DNA of 37,670 nucleotides. Origin: Acidobacterium sp. S8 (lineage in GTDB: Bacteria > Acidobacteriota > Terriglobia > Terriglobales > Acidobacteriaceae). Made by a program: the position numbers and the translations under genes. Under the pieces are notes generated by a model, which saw nothing but the letters and a program-made list of their open reading frames with translations, was not told the origin of the DNA and did not search any database. Positions within the stretch are counted from its first letter, which is position 1; each line of letters begins with the position of its first letter. This document shows positions 1-8,438 of the stretch, piece by piece. The stretch lies in contig NZ_LMUM01000024.1 of assembly GCF_009765985.1 (NCBI RefSeq), positions 114,114 through 151,783 on the forward strand, given 5' to 3'.

Positions 1-597
1 TTTGGCTGCCAATACGGCTTCCATGGATCCGCCTTCGCTAAAGATACGATCGGGATCGTCGTATCGCAGCACCTCATGATGTTGGAGCAAATCGATGTGA
101 TCCACTTTGAGTCATTTGAGAGACTCATCAATCTGGCTCGTCGCCACTTCCCTTGTGCGTCCGTCTATCTTGGTCATGACGAAGGCTTTCTGCCTGTAGC
201 CGCCCTGGGATAGTGCTTTTCCTACCCGTTCTTCGCTTCGCCCCTCGTTGTAATCCCACGAATTGTCCAGAAAATTGATGCCACGATCCAGGCCCTCATG
301 AATGAGTCGTATAGCCTCATCTTCGGTAACACCAGCTTGTCCCAGATGTGAGCCACCCAGCCCAATGACCGAGACCTGAACGCCGGTCGAACCTAGGTCG
401 CGATAGAGCATTTCACCGCGCATTGTGCCCGCGGTTGAAACTCGCGGAATACGACTGGCAGCAGCTTCGGATGATTCAGTCATCGGTTGCCTAGCTTGCA
501 TGCCTTGCCCACGTGCCCATGCGACAGATCTAGAGGAAAGAACAGCCACAGCTGCGGCACTGGTGAAAAATTGACGTCGTTTCATACGAGGCCTCAT
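1..597 (-). pseudogene. Aldo/keto reductase, Tat-exported, interrupted by an in-frame stop (partial)
   Basis: This is the N-terminal part of an aldo/keto reductase (NADPH-dependent oxidoreductase fold). The protein opens with a twin-arginine signal (MKRRQFF followed by a hydrophobic stretch). The barrel then starts with YRDLGSTGVQVSVIGLGG, and the cofactor/catalytic region reads FLDNSWDYNEGRSEERVGKAL, with the catalytic Asp and Tyr. At 112-114 the frame meets TGA after DESLK, yet the same frame continues as LKVDHIDLLQHHEVLRYDDPD to the window edge. That is the expected family sequence, where an Arg or similar codon normally stands. The gene is therefore a nonsense-mutated copy, or the stop is a sequencing error. 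The C-terminus lies outside the window. Confidence 0.85.
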
Positions 598-976
598 TGA
601 TTGTGATGCCGCGCAGAGCGTTCTTTGACGTAGCTATATTTTGCAAGTGCAATGCTCGACCCTTCTACAACTCGCCAATGGCGTGATCAGCAACGAGAGG
701 CAAAGGTTATACTTTACGACCTGTGGCCAACCTTAACTGATGGATAGGTACTCCTAATAGCAGGGTTGAGGCGATCGATCATTACCCGCCCGGCACGTCA
801 CGTAGATCAGACACAACAATCTGCCGCTTCGCGATATCGAAGTTTTCTGATTCAAGAGCTAAGCTCCGCTCGGTCGTGTCTGCTCAGTCCAACGCCTAGA
901 TTTGAGCAAGTGAATCTTAGCGAACCTTTAACCACCGCCCCTATTGCGGCGGCCGATATTGTCTCGAAAGGGAACC
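598..976. other. Intergenic stretch, nothing recognised
   Basis: This gap separates the divergent reductase and DUF892 genes and must hold both promoters. I see no convincing gene, hairpin or repeat in it. Open frames here show no family resemblance and overlap the start of the DUF892 gene out of frame. Confidence 0.4.
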
Positions 977-1480
977 ATGAAACTATTTTCCGCGAACATC
1001 GAAGATCTACGCAGCCTATACGTCAACAACCTCAAGAAGGCGCTTGATATGGAGCAGAAAATTACAAGGGCACTTCCGGATTTGATCGAGAAATCTACAG
1101 ACCCCGAATTGTCGAATGCGTTCCACACACATCTGCAGGAGACTGAAGGCCATGTAACCAAAGTAAAAGGTCTACTTCAGAGCAATGTTGGTGAGACGGA
1201 TACAGAAACCTGCAAAGTGATCGACGGCCTAACGACCGAGGCTTCGGACACGATCAAAGATGTGACTGATCCTACCGTTCGCGATATCGCTCTCATCGGT
1301 GCGGCCCAGCAAGTGGAACATCACGAGATAGCTGTCTACGGAACATTGCGGCATTGGGCCGAGATCCTTGGTCTGAAGGAAGACGCTACAGTTCTCGAAT
1401 CGATTGAGAAAGAGGAAGAGAATGCTGACCAGCTTCTCACGGAAATATCGGATCGGGTAAATATACAGGCAGCAGCCTGA
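977..1480 (+). CDS. DUF892 (YciE/YciF-type) ferritin-like protein
   Basis: This 167-aa protein is a four-helix ferritin-like protein of the DUF892 group. Its members are stress-linked and have an unproven role in metal or oxidant handling. The sequence starts MKLFSANIEDLRSLYVNNLKKALDMEQKI. It carries the carboxylate/histidine helix motifs E-Q near residue 26, HLQETEGHV near residue 55, QQVEHHEIAVYGTL near residue 115 and EKEEENADQLL near residue 145. I chose the ATG at 977 over an upstream ATG at 944 because the family begins at MKLFSANIEDL and a purine-rich site (AAAGGGA) lies just upstream. The cytoplasmic location is inferred from the absence of a signal peptide. A strong terminator follows, so it is likely monocistronic. 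Confidence 0.9.
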   Translation: MKLFSANIEDLRSLYVNNLKKALDMEQKITRALPDLIEKSTDPELSNAFHTHLQETEGHVTKVKGLLQSNVGETDTETCKVIDGLTTEASDTIKDVTDPTVRDIALIGAAQQVEHHEIAVYGTLRHWAEILGLKEDATVLESIEKEEENADQLLTEISDRVNIQAAA

Positions 1481-1506
1481 TTACATTAAGACAATTGTAT
1501 TTTCAG

Positions 1507-1545
1507 AAAGCCTGCGATCTCAGAGCGTGAGATTGCAGGCTTTTT
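1507..1545 (+). terminator. Rho-independent terminator of the DUF892 gene
   Basis: The arms AAAGCCTGCgATCTCA and TGAGATtGCAGGCTTT form a stem of about 15 bp with one mismatch around a GAGCG loop. The stem runs into TTTTTC. It lies 26 bases after the DUF892 stop codon. Confidence 0.9.
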
Positions 1546-1711
1546 CATGAACATACTTCAATCCGGACGCTGCCAAGCATCGGAGTAGTGAAAGAGCGGT
1601 TCCGTCACCATCCAAGCTTCGATGAATCAACCTTGTTGTTTGGCTTGAGTATTGACCTGCTTCGAAGCTCCGGTTAACGTCCTATCAGCATTTTTCTCTT
1701 CTGCCAACGTC

Positions 1712-2189
1712 TCATGGAGCAGAGCGGCCTCTGAACTCAATCGAAAAGCTCCGAGAGCCAGCTACCACGTAGACCGCTTCCATCTCGGTCCCGCCCGCTG
1801 CGCTATTTAGATAGCGCACTCTGAGAGCGGCCTTTCCGTTCAGCTCGAATCTGTGTTCGCTGCTTCGTGGATTGAGATTGGCCGTCCTCTCCACTTTCGA
1901 GAACCAAGCATCGAGGCCAATATTAACCGGCTTGTCTCTGAGAGGAGATACCACCACGGACCCATTGAGGTCCCCCGCCTTCATGTGGCATGAAGTCTAC
2001 AAACACCCCTGGAGCCCTCGGGTCGGGACAGCTTCCACAACTCCCTATATCCCAATCAGCAGGGTAGCGAATCCGCCATCCGGCGCGATTCGAGAAAACC
2101 TTCCAATTGGCAACCTTTGCGGTGGCTATCCCAGAGAACAGCATAAAGACGAAGGTTGTCGCCGCGATCAAACGATACCGTGAGTTCAT
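1712..2189 (-). pseudogene. Small secreted protein, frameshifted
   Basis: The first reading frame (from 2189) gives a signal peptide (MNSRYRLIAATTFVFMLFSGIATA) followed by WKVFSNRAGWRIRYPADWDIG, and a region resembling the entry of small PsbP-like exported domains. Near 1985 coding passes to the neighbouring frame at VFVDFMPH. It continues as MKAGDLNGSVVVSPLRDKPVNIGLDAWF and on to AVYVVAGSRSFSIEFRGRS, ending at 1712. The two halves join into one sensible protein only with a one-base frameshift. The family is not firmly recognised. Decay and an assembly indel are both possible. Confidence 0.6.
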
Positions 2190-2399
2190 CTCGAAATTAT
2201 GCCCCGACCAGCTTGTACGCTGTAGATCTGAAAATTCCCGGGAAGTCTCGGTTTCTATGAGCAGGTCACTGGAGTCAAGTGTTTTTTGTCTTTTCCTTCA
2301 TAGCGTCTTTTGCCTTTGTTGTTGTTTGTTGTGGTTGTTCCGCGTTGTTGCCTCTCCACCGTGTTTCTATTCGCACTTTGAGTGAGCCGTTCGTGGCTC
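2190..2399. other. Low-complexity T-rich intergenic stretch
   Basis: Bases 2280-2370 on the plus strand are T/G-rich and of low complexity. No gene is recognised. The open frames here are compositional artefacts. The insertion-sequence remnant starts somewhere around 2400. Confidence 0.35.
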
Positions 2400-3556
2400 T
2401 GTGACGGGTTGGGGTCAGAAGGAGAAGTCGATGCTGCCAGTTTTCGGCCGGCCTTGTGAAGGCCCAATCCGACACGCAGTCACCGGGACGCGGGGTTTAG
2501 CAACGGTGAACATGATTTCGATCCTCAGGAAGCTACTGCGTAGAACGGGATGTATGGCTCTTGCGTGATCCAGATGCGATGAAGCAGTACTGCCAGCTTG
2601 CGAGCAACGGCAACGATGGCACGATTGTGGGACTGCTTGCCTCCACGCGAGGCCAGATGCAGACTCCACTGTCGTAACGTCGAGTCCCTTCCACGCGGAC
2701 CGAGGACATGGTTGGCGCATTCGACCAGGAGAGAGCGTAAGTAGATATTTCCAGCCTTGGTAATACCAAGTTGCGGATCGCGGTCCCCGGACTGGCTGCG
2801 TCTCGGTCGCAGGCCGAGGTAACAGCCCACATCGCGACTTCGCTTGAAGCGTTCTTTGCTTCCCAGAGTCAGCACATAGGTCAACGCAGTGAGTTGGCCG
2901 ACGCCGTAAACCTGAAGCAGCGCCTGCGTCTCCGGATACTCCGTCTCGGTAAGTCGCTTGATGGTGCGGTCGTACTGCTGGATCTTCACCGTCATCGCAG
3001 CGATCTGTTCGAGAACCGGACCAAGCGCCACAGCCAGACCTGGCGGCAGCACGGCGATGCACCGCTTGGGATCTCCGGATCGAGCCGGGCATAGCGAGCG
3101 ATCTTTTCCGCATCCACCGTGTCGCTCTTGCGGTCGCTGTGCGAGATCGCCCTTAGCTCGCGCACGTTGGCCACGATTACTTCGTGGCCCAGTTCTCGGA
3201 GTTGTTCGCTGACCCAGATCGAATGGGTTCCAGCCTCCATCGCAATCCGCGCCCGAGACAGATCGGTAAACCACTTCTCGACTCCGGGGAGTGTCGTGCG
3301 AAACCGCCCCGGTCAACCACTTCTCCATCTTCGTTGAGCGTGCAGTAATGGCTCCAGACATCCCCAAGATCGATCCCGATCGTCATCCCAACCTTGGTGA
3401 CGCTGCGTGGAACTTCCGCGATGAGGTGTTGCGATGGCTTTTTCATAGCGATAGTCTCTCCGATCCAAGAGACCGGCTCATCCCATTTTTCAGTAAGTTC
3501 GTCGCACGAAGAACGAACTGTCGTTCGACAGCAGCGTGCTGTATTACAGAGCGTTG
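2400..3556 (-). mobile_element. IS110-family insertion sequence remnant
   Basis: The outline comprises the decayed IS110 transposase gene plus about 110 bases upstream and about 120 downstream. The right limit is set where the IS30 transposase homology breaks off (near 3556). The left limit near 2400 is only a guess because IS110 elements lack terminal inverted repeats. In IS110 elements the non-coding end carries the bridge (seeker) RNA; whether it survives here cannot be judged by eye. Confidence 0.6.
2525..3446 (-). pseudogene. IS110-family transposase, frameshifted and internally deleted
   Basis: IS110 transposases join an N-terminal RuvC-like DEDD domain to a C-terminal transposase_20 domain. 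Reading starts at the ATG at 3446 (MKKPSQHL) and gives TIGIDLGDVWSHYCTLNEDG, the first catalytic Asp region. Near 3300 coding passes to a second frame (TLPGVEKWFTDLSRARIAMEAGTHSIWVSEQL, then SDTVDAEKIARYARLDPE). Near 3060 it passes to a third frame (PVLEQIAAMTVKIQQYDRTI, ETQALLQVYGVGQLTALTYVLTLG, LGLRPRRSQSGDRDPQLGITKAGN, the C-terminal domain). The stretch normally between ARLDPE and the coiled-coil is shorter than in relatives, so there is an internal deletion as well as two frameshifts. It cannot make an active enzyme. Confidence 0.85.
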
Positions 3557-4236
3557 CGGTGTCTTTGCTGGGCACTTTGACCAGGATGGTAAACCGCGAA
3601 TGTCGTTCCACCAGGGTTGCGATATGACTGTTCCTGGTGCCGGCGAGCAGATCGCCCTGCCAATGGCCGGGGATGGCGCGGTCTTCAATTTCTGCAGGTC
3701 TTTCCCGAATGGAGATGGCATCGACGATCTGACCTCGGGATTGTCCGCCAGCCCGAGAGTGCCGTGAGCGGTGGATACACCGCTTGGACCGCAGGTGCTG
3801 AATCAGCTCTTTCTTCAACACTCCTCGTGCCTGGATGAATAAGCTGCGGTAAATGGTTTCGTGGGACACGCATGCTCTCGTTGTTGGGATACCGCATCTT
3901 CAGCCATCCAGAGATCTGTTCCGGCGACCAGTCCAGGATCAGTTTACTGGCAACGATCGTCCGCAGTTTCACCTGGGTAGCAAGAAGGCAGGCCTCGGGG
4001 CGCAGAGCCGACTTCCAGGCCGGCCGCCGTTGCGTACCACCTCCCGGCTCACCGTAGACGCTGCCCGTTGCAACCCTCTGGCTATCTCTCGAATCGACGA
4101 ACCGGAAGCAATGCCTCGTGAGATGTCTTCCCGTTCGGCAAGCGTGAGCGTTCGCTGCGAGCGGTGACGAATGGCTGAAGCTATCCCGCCGTGCTGCGAC
4201 AACAGGAACTGAATCGAGCCATTGCCGGAATACGGC
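3557..4236 (-). pseudogene. IS30-family transposase fragment, frameshifted and 3'-truncated
   Basis: The N-terminal helix-turn-helix part reads GNGSIQFLLSQHGGIASAIR, then LTLAEREDISRGIASGSSIREIARGLQRAASTVSREVVRNGG. A frameshift near 3970 leads to KLRTIVASKLILDWSPEQISGWLKMRYPNNESM. A second near 3865 leads to SHETIYRSLFIQARGVLKKELIQHL, then AEIEDRAIPGHWQGDLLAGTRNSHIATLVERHSRF, which holds the first catalytic Asp of the DDE core. Homology stops after KVPSKDTAT near 3557, where IS110 sequence begins. The remaining catalytic residues and the C-terminus are missing. The 5' end lies near 4236, directly against a truncated host gene. It is an inactive remnant. Confidence 0.85.
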
Positions 4237-4239
4237 AGG

Positions 4240-4541
4240 TAATCCAGCCTCGGTTCACTGCTGAGGAGATCTTCGGCATCCGCGACCGCGCTTCGTTTCC
4301 GATTGTCCGGGAAGTAGGGTTTGCAAACCTGTCCATAGGGCTTCTGGGAATCTGTAGCCTATTCCATCTAGGTTGGGTTGTCCCTGCAGCAATCGCCGGA
4401 GGCCTGTATTACGGGTTTGCCGCATTGGGCCACATTCCGCAGAAAAGCAAGAATCCGAAAGAGTACACAGCTATGATCTCCGATGGATTTGTATTTTTAG
4501 TGCTCTCGACATTTTTGATTAGCAGTTTGGTTCAGAAGTAA
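4240..4541 (+). pseudogene. DUF6790-like membrane protein, 5' end removed by IS30
   Basis: The residual protein contains EEIFGIRDRASFPIVREVGFANLSIGLLGICSLF. A hydrophobic stretch WVVPAAIAGGLYYGFAALGHI and a final one, DGFVFLVLSTFLISSLV, follow, giving about three membrane segments. The VREVGFANLSIGLLG pattern resembles small inner-membrane DUF6790-type proteins, in which at least one earlier membrane segment is expected. The open frame extends upstream to 4191 only through antisense IS30 sequence, so that start is not native. No function can be assigned. Confidence 0.5.
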
Positions 4542-5003
4542 TCTTGACGGCATGTACATCGACGGAAATGGTTCCGGAATCACACCTCCTGGATTGTCTG
4601 CGATCTGGAATTATTCTGGCGCAAACTACAAAACTTCTGTGTCAATTAGTGCTAAATCGCTCGTATCGACAGTGCTCAGCTGACAGAGTTTGTCGTGTTG
4701 CGATGCCTTTGGAGCGGAGCGCGGTGGATACCGCGATTGCAGTAAGGCTCTATGGAGCGGGGTGTGCCTACCGCCGAAGAGATAAGGCGGATGAAAAGCT
4801 CGTCGGACCAGGACGTTTGTTGTTCCGGTTTGGTGGGCCGTCGAGTTGCCGCTACCTCCGCGGCCAGAAAGCATTGCGGCACTCAGGACGAATAGGGCCA
4901 ACATGCCCAAATCAGTGCAAAGGCGGCACGCAAAACGAAGCGCCGATCCCTGTGAGGCGAATCCGGTCACATTCATCCGCTGCCTAGAGGCGGCGGATGC
5001 GCC
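4542..5003. other. Gene-free stretch, possibly decayed coding DNA
   Basis: No intact gene is recognised. On the minus strand an open frame ending near 4626 begins with a lipoprotein-like segment (LALFVLSAAMLSGRGGSGNS) but soon loses any sensible pattern. It may be the remnant of an exported protein, or chance. The right edge leads into the operator region of the next genes. Confidence 0.3.
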
Positions 5004-5021
5004 TTGTGTGGAACTACATAG
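5004..5021 (+). promoter_or_regulatory. Operator-like 18-bp near-palindrome (site A)
   Basis: TTGTGTGG-AA-CTACATAG lies about 130 bases upstream of the secreted-protein/lipoprotein pair. Five bases further on is a direct half-site CGTGTAGC. The same two-part arrangement recurs before four other transcription units in this window, with the AA core always reading toward the gene. Confidence 0.65.
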
Positions 5022-5154
5022 TATCTCGTGTAGCGACCTCTATATCTCTCGCAGAATTCCTCTCCTACTCTTCTTGACAGATCGTCGGAACGCGTCATAA
5101 CGCTCCACCCAACAAGGCCAAAGGAATACGGCACCTGCCGAAAGGAAGAGAGAG

Positions 5155-5637
5155 ATGAAAAGGAAATTGATTCTGGCGCTTTTCGCAGTCTTACTTTGCG
5201 CGATAGCGCGCGACAGCGTTAAAGCCCAAGCTACCGATATATACCAGAGGACGTCCGCCGGATATATCGGCTGGGATGCAACGGATTCAAAGACGCCCGC
5301 GATTACGGTTACCGGCATCGTCCTGGCAGCCGAAACGACCGGCTCCGCCACCTGTCGAAGCGGCTTTTGCGCGGTGATGGCGATGCCGCAGGGATCGGTT
5401 GAGGTTCTGTTTGGGTCTTACCAGTCGCAAGCCCTGCAACAGGTGGTTCTCCCCGGACGCTCGATCCAGATAGAGGGCAGATTTCAGAACCTGAAAGGGC
5501 GGAATGTTTTGCTCGTAAAACAGCTCGTTGTGGACGGTCAGCCGATCACGATTCGAAATGCTCATGGTTTCCTCGTTCACTCGCGCACCACGGTGCGCGA
5601 CTATACACAGACTTTGCAGGATGGAGGACAGCGATGA
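5155..5637 (+). CDS. Small secreted protein of the operator-linked set
   Basis: This 160-aa protein has a clear signal peptide (MKRKLILALFAVLLCAIA, cleavage expected after about residue 25) and no further membrane segment, so it is probably periplasmic or released. The mature part contains TPAITVTGIVLAAETTGSATC, a cysteine pair (ATCRSGFCAVM), and a beta-rich segment with LPGRSIQIEGRFQNLKGRNVLLVKQLVVDG that looks like an OB-fold-type barrel. The resemblance is structural impression only. A ribosome site GAAAGGAAGAG precedes the ATG. The stop overlaps the start of the next gene (ATGA), so the two are translationally coupled. The function is unknown. Confidence 0.85.
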   Translation: MKRKLILALFAVLLCAIARDSVKAQATDIYQRTSAGYIGWDATDSKTPAITVTGIVLAAETTGSATCRSGFCAVMAMPQGSVEVLFGSYQSQALQQVVLPGRSIQIEGRFQNLKGRNVLLVKQLVVDGQPITIRNAHGFLVHSRTTVRDYTQTLQDGGQR

Positions 5638-7784
5638 CGCGCCGCAAGTTTATCGGTCTCATATCGGCTACTGCCCTTGCCCTGATGGCTGTCGCATGCT
5701 CAAGCAGCAGTTCCGGCCCAAACCCACCCCCAAACGAACTCATTTCGGTGGCTTTTCTCAACCCTCCGCCAACCTCGTTGAGTACGGGCGCGAGCGTCGG
5801 GCTTGTCGCTATCGTCAGCAATGACAGCGCCGGCAACGGCGTCACATGGAGCGTAACCTGCGGCGGCTCCTCATGCGGCACGATCAGCCCGTCATCCACA
5901 GGCAGCGGCGCAACCGCCACCTATACCGCCCCCTCGGCGATGCCTTCGCCCGCAACAGTGACCATTACAACGGCTTCAGTCACGGACACGACCAAGTCAG
6001 TCTCAGCTGCTATTTCCATCACCTCCGCGTCCACAGGCATTTCGGTATCATTTGCCTCGCAGCTACCATCTTCAATGGTCGTCAATACCAAGATGAGTCT
6101 GACTGCCGTTGTCACGAATGACCCCAAAAACGCCGGCGTAACATGGAGTGTGACCTGTGGCAGCTCTCAGTGCGGTAGCATCAGCCCAACAAGCACTGCG
6201 AGCAATTCGCCTGCTACCTACACTGCCCCGGCGGCGGTTCCATCACCGGCAACGATCACAGTGACTGCAACCTCGGTCACCGACAACACGAAGTCCGCCT
6301 CGGCGACAATCACCATTACCGCCGCGCCTGCCACGATCCTCTCCGATGGGACATACGTGTTCCATCTTTCGGGGCAGGACAATAATCAGTCGTACTTCCT
6401 TGGCGGAGCTTTCACCGTCACTAAGGGCGAGATCAGCGCCGGAGAGCAGGACTTTTCGGATGCCAGCCTGGGGTCAACGGATACATTGGTTCCTTCCAGC
6501 AGCAGCATTTCGTCCACTGGAGAGAACATCCAGATTGTTCTCGGGACTGCAAACAGCCAGATTGGTGTGAACGGCGTTGAAACTCTGCGAGCCAGCCGCG
6601 TATCCAGCACAAGACTGCTGGTCTCGGAGTTCGACTCTTTCGGAGCGGCGACCGGATCCATCGATCTGCAGACCTCGGCAGCGGCGCCCTCGGGCGGCTA
6701 TGCCTTTTCCGTAAATGGGATCAACACCAACGATAATTATCAGTTGGCGATCGGAGGCGTGCTTAACTTCTCCGGCACTGAGCTCTCAATCTCGAACAGC
6801 GTCTTCGACCTGAATGACGGAGGCGGGACCACCTTGCTGGGACAGAGCTTCTCTTCCGGATCCATCAGCTCTCCAGATTCCTTTGGCCGCGTCACTATCG
6901 GCCTCACGCCGTCTGCATCCGGACAGGTATCCGGCATTACATTCAGCGGATACATCAACGGCACAACGATTCAGCTGATCGAAAGCGTGGGAGACGGACT
7001 CAACGCCGACCTGGGCGGAACAGCGCTCGCTCAGGGAACAAACACTGGAACGTTCAATGCTCAGAGCGTATCCGGCCAGACCTATATCCATGGCAGCATC
7101 GGCCAAGATACGAATGGACCCCTGATCATGGGAGGAGCGTTCATCTTTGCATCGAACGGAACCGCCTCGGGTCTGTTGGCCTTCAACGATCTAGACAATA
7201 ACACCGGCAACAGCTTCAGTAATGCGTCCTATCAGGTCAGTCCTACCGGCCGCGTCGTAATCACAAACGTCGTTCCCTCCAATCTGTCGAACATCGCCTT
7301 GTCCTTCGTCCTGTACCTGGATGGAAACGGCAATGCGATGATCATGGGCTCTGACAACATAGAACAAACCAGCGGGCTTGCTTATGCGCAGAATGGCCTC
7401 GCTGACTACGAGGGGACGTACGCGGTGGCCATTCAGGGATTCCTGAACGGGCAGCAATACATACAGCCTTATGGCGCGGCGGGGCCAGCTACGATCAGCA
7501 ACGATACCTTCAACGGGTATACGGACTATACGTCTCAGAACCCGAACCTGCAGAAGCTCACCACGCCCTTCGACACGTATGCCAGCACGCCTCTTACTGG
7601 TTTGGAGGATACCTCCACCGGGCTGTTGCATCTGACTGGACTCAACTCGAACAGCTTCGAGCAGCCGGGGGCATTCGGCTACTATCCGATCGATGCGAAC
7701 CGGGTGCTGGCAGTTGAAGTCGATGGCAATGGAATCGGCCTCCTGATGCTGGAAAACTCCAGCCAGTCCCAGAGCCAACAGTAA
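5634..7784 (+). CDS. Ig-like repeat lipoprotein, surface-exposed
   Basis: This 716-aa exported protein starts MTRRKFIGLISATALALMAVAC, with an RR pair, a hydrophobic core and a lipobox ending at Cys22, followed by a serine/proline linker. Two tandem Ig-like domains (about residues 38-125 and 135-228) share VTWSVTCGGSSCGTISP-type and TATYTAPSAMPSPATVTIT-type blocks. The remaining ~480 residues are three or more beta-rich repeats with GxAFVFxxNG-like patterns, as in acidobacterial surface proteins of unknown role. It is coupled to the upstream gene through an ATGA overlap and so shares its operator-bearing promoter. Adhesion or presentation at the outer membrane is a reasonable guess, not shown. 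Confidence 0.85.
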   Translation: MTRRKFIGLISATALALMAVACSSSSSGPNPPPNELISVAFLNPPPTSLSTGASVGLVAIVSNDSAGNGVTWSVTCGGSSCGTISPSSTGSGATATYTAPSAMPSPATVTITTASVTDTTKSVSAAISITSASTGISVSFASQLPSSMVVNTKMSLTAVVTNDPKNAGVTWSVTCGSSQCGSISPTSTASNSPATYTAPAAVPSPATITVTATSVTDNTKSASATITITAAPATILSDGTYVFHLSGQDNNQSYFLGGAFTVTKGEISAGEQDFSDASLGSTDTLVPSSSSISSTGENIQIVLGTANSQIGVNGVETLRASRVSSTRLLVSEFDSFGAATGSIDLQTSAAAPSGGYAFSVNGINTNDNYQLAIGGVLNFSGTELSISNSVFDLNDGGGTTLLGQSFSSGSISSPDSFGRVTIGLTPSASGQVSGITFSGYINGTTIQLIESVGDGLNADLGGTALAQGTNTGTFNAQSVSGQTYIHGSIGQDTNGPLIMGGAFIFASNGTASGLLAFNDLDNNTGNSFSNASYQVSPTGRVVITNVVPSNLSNIALSFVLYLDGNGNAMIMGSDNIEQTSGLAYAQNGLADYEGTYAVAIQGFLNGQQYIQPYGAAGPATISNDTFNGYTDYTSQNPNLQKLTTPFDTYASTPLTGLEDTSTGLLHLTGLNSNSFEQPGAFGYYPIDANRVLAVEVDGNGIGLLMLENSSQSQSQQ

Positions 7785-7858
7785 CACCGGTTAACCATTC
7801 GCTTAGCGGCGAGCCGGTCGAAAAGACCTGCTCGCCCAGTACCGCTCTTGGGGAAGAA

Positions 7859-7918
7859 TTGAATATCTTAATCGTTGAAGACAACCCTAACGTTCGAAAA
7901 CTTATTCGACATTGCATT
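7859..7918 (+). pseudogene. Receiver-domain fragment (5' end only)
   Basis: The first about 20 codons (NILIVEDNPNVRKLIRH, from a TTG at 7859) match the start of the orphan receiver encoded at 16396-16779, which reads TILIVEDNPTVRRLIRR. Homology then stops and the frame runs on without meaning. It is a deletion remnant of a paralogous response regulator. Confidence 0.65.
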
Positions 7919-8133
7919 CACAGGGCACACCGATCTGCGCGAAGACGTGGTGTCGCTCTTTCCAATAACAATGATAAGTGCGCCTTCGTGCAGCCGGCGC
8001 CTATTGGCTGCGCTCTGCAACACCGTAGCGAACCTCATCATGAAACGATGATGTGGGATCTGGCTTCATTCGGCGCTAACCTGCCTGGTCAGCGCAATTT
8101 TCCTTTGTTCATGCGCCGGTTATTAGCTCAAAG

Positions 8134-8151
8134 CTATGTGGAACCGCACGG
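8134..8151 (+). promoter_or_regulatory. Operator-like 18-bp near-palindrome (site B)
   Basis: CTATGTGG-AA-CCGCACGG is followed after five or six bases by GTGTAGAGCCACA, and then by TGTGTAGTGTCACGGATT. The whole stretch from here to the start codon at 8245 can be aligned with the promoter of the intact precursor gene (reverse strand of 12519-12631). It is therefore a duplicated promoter. Confidence 0.7.
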
Positions 8152-8244
8152 ATTAGAGTGTAGAGCCACAGTTGGTTTTGTGTAGTGTCACGGATTGGTT
8201 TGCCTCTGTCTTCTGACTAACATCAATCATCAAGGAGGGACTCT

Positions 8245-8298
8245 ATGGGGGCAATAAGCGAACTTCGAAGGTGCTCGCCGCTCTAATCCCTACCGGAA
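8245..8298 (+). pseudogene. Degenerate second copy of the GRRM precursor 5' end
   Basis: A perfect AGGAGG at 8233-8238 precedes ATGGGGGCAA. After a one-base shift the sequence reads KRTSKVLAALIPTG, against KRISKVLALLIPSG at the start of the intact precursor protein. The signal peptide is then lost and no glycine/tryptophan repeats follow. In the annotated frame only 13 codons remain. This is a broken paralogue that keeps its promoter and ribosome site. Confidence 0.65.
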
Positions 8299-8438
8299 GG
8301 AAGCAGCGCCTCAACTCCGATCCAAACCATATGACACATGCTCAATAAAAGGACGATACCGTCCCTTGCCGTGTGAGACCAGATCACCATTATTTCCCTA
8401 TTCCTTCAATCCACTCTTGCATTATGAAAGGAAACGTC

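Noticed and set aside
1644-1735. Third-frame continuation of the frameshifted secreted protein (ALLHETLAEEKNADR)
   Set aside because: Open and protein-like but with no known counterpart at the family's C-terminus; not enough to claim a second frameshift.
4191-4239. Start of the DUF6790-like frame at 4191
   Set aside because: These codons are antisense IS30 sequence, not the native beginning of the gene.
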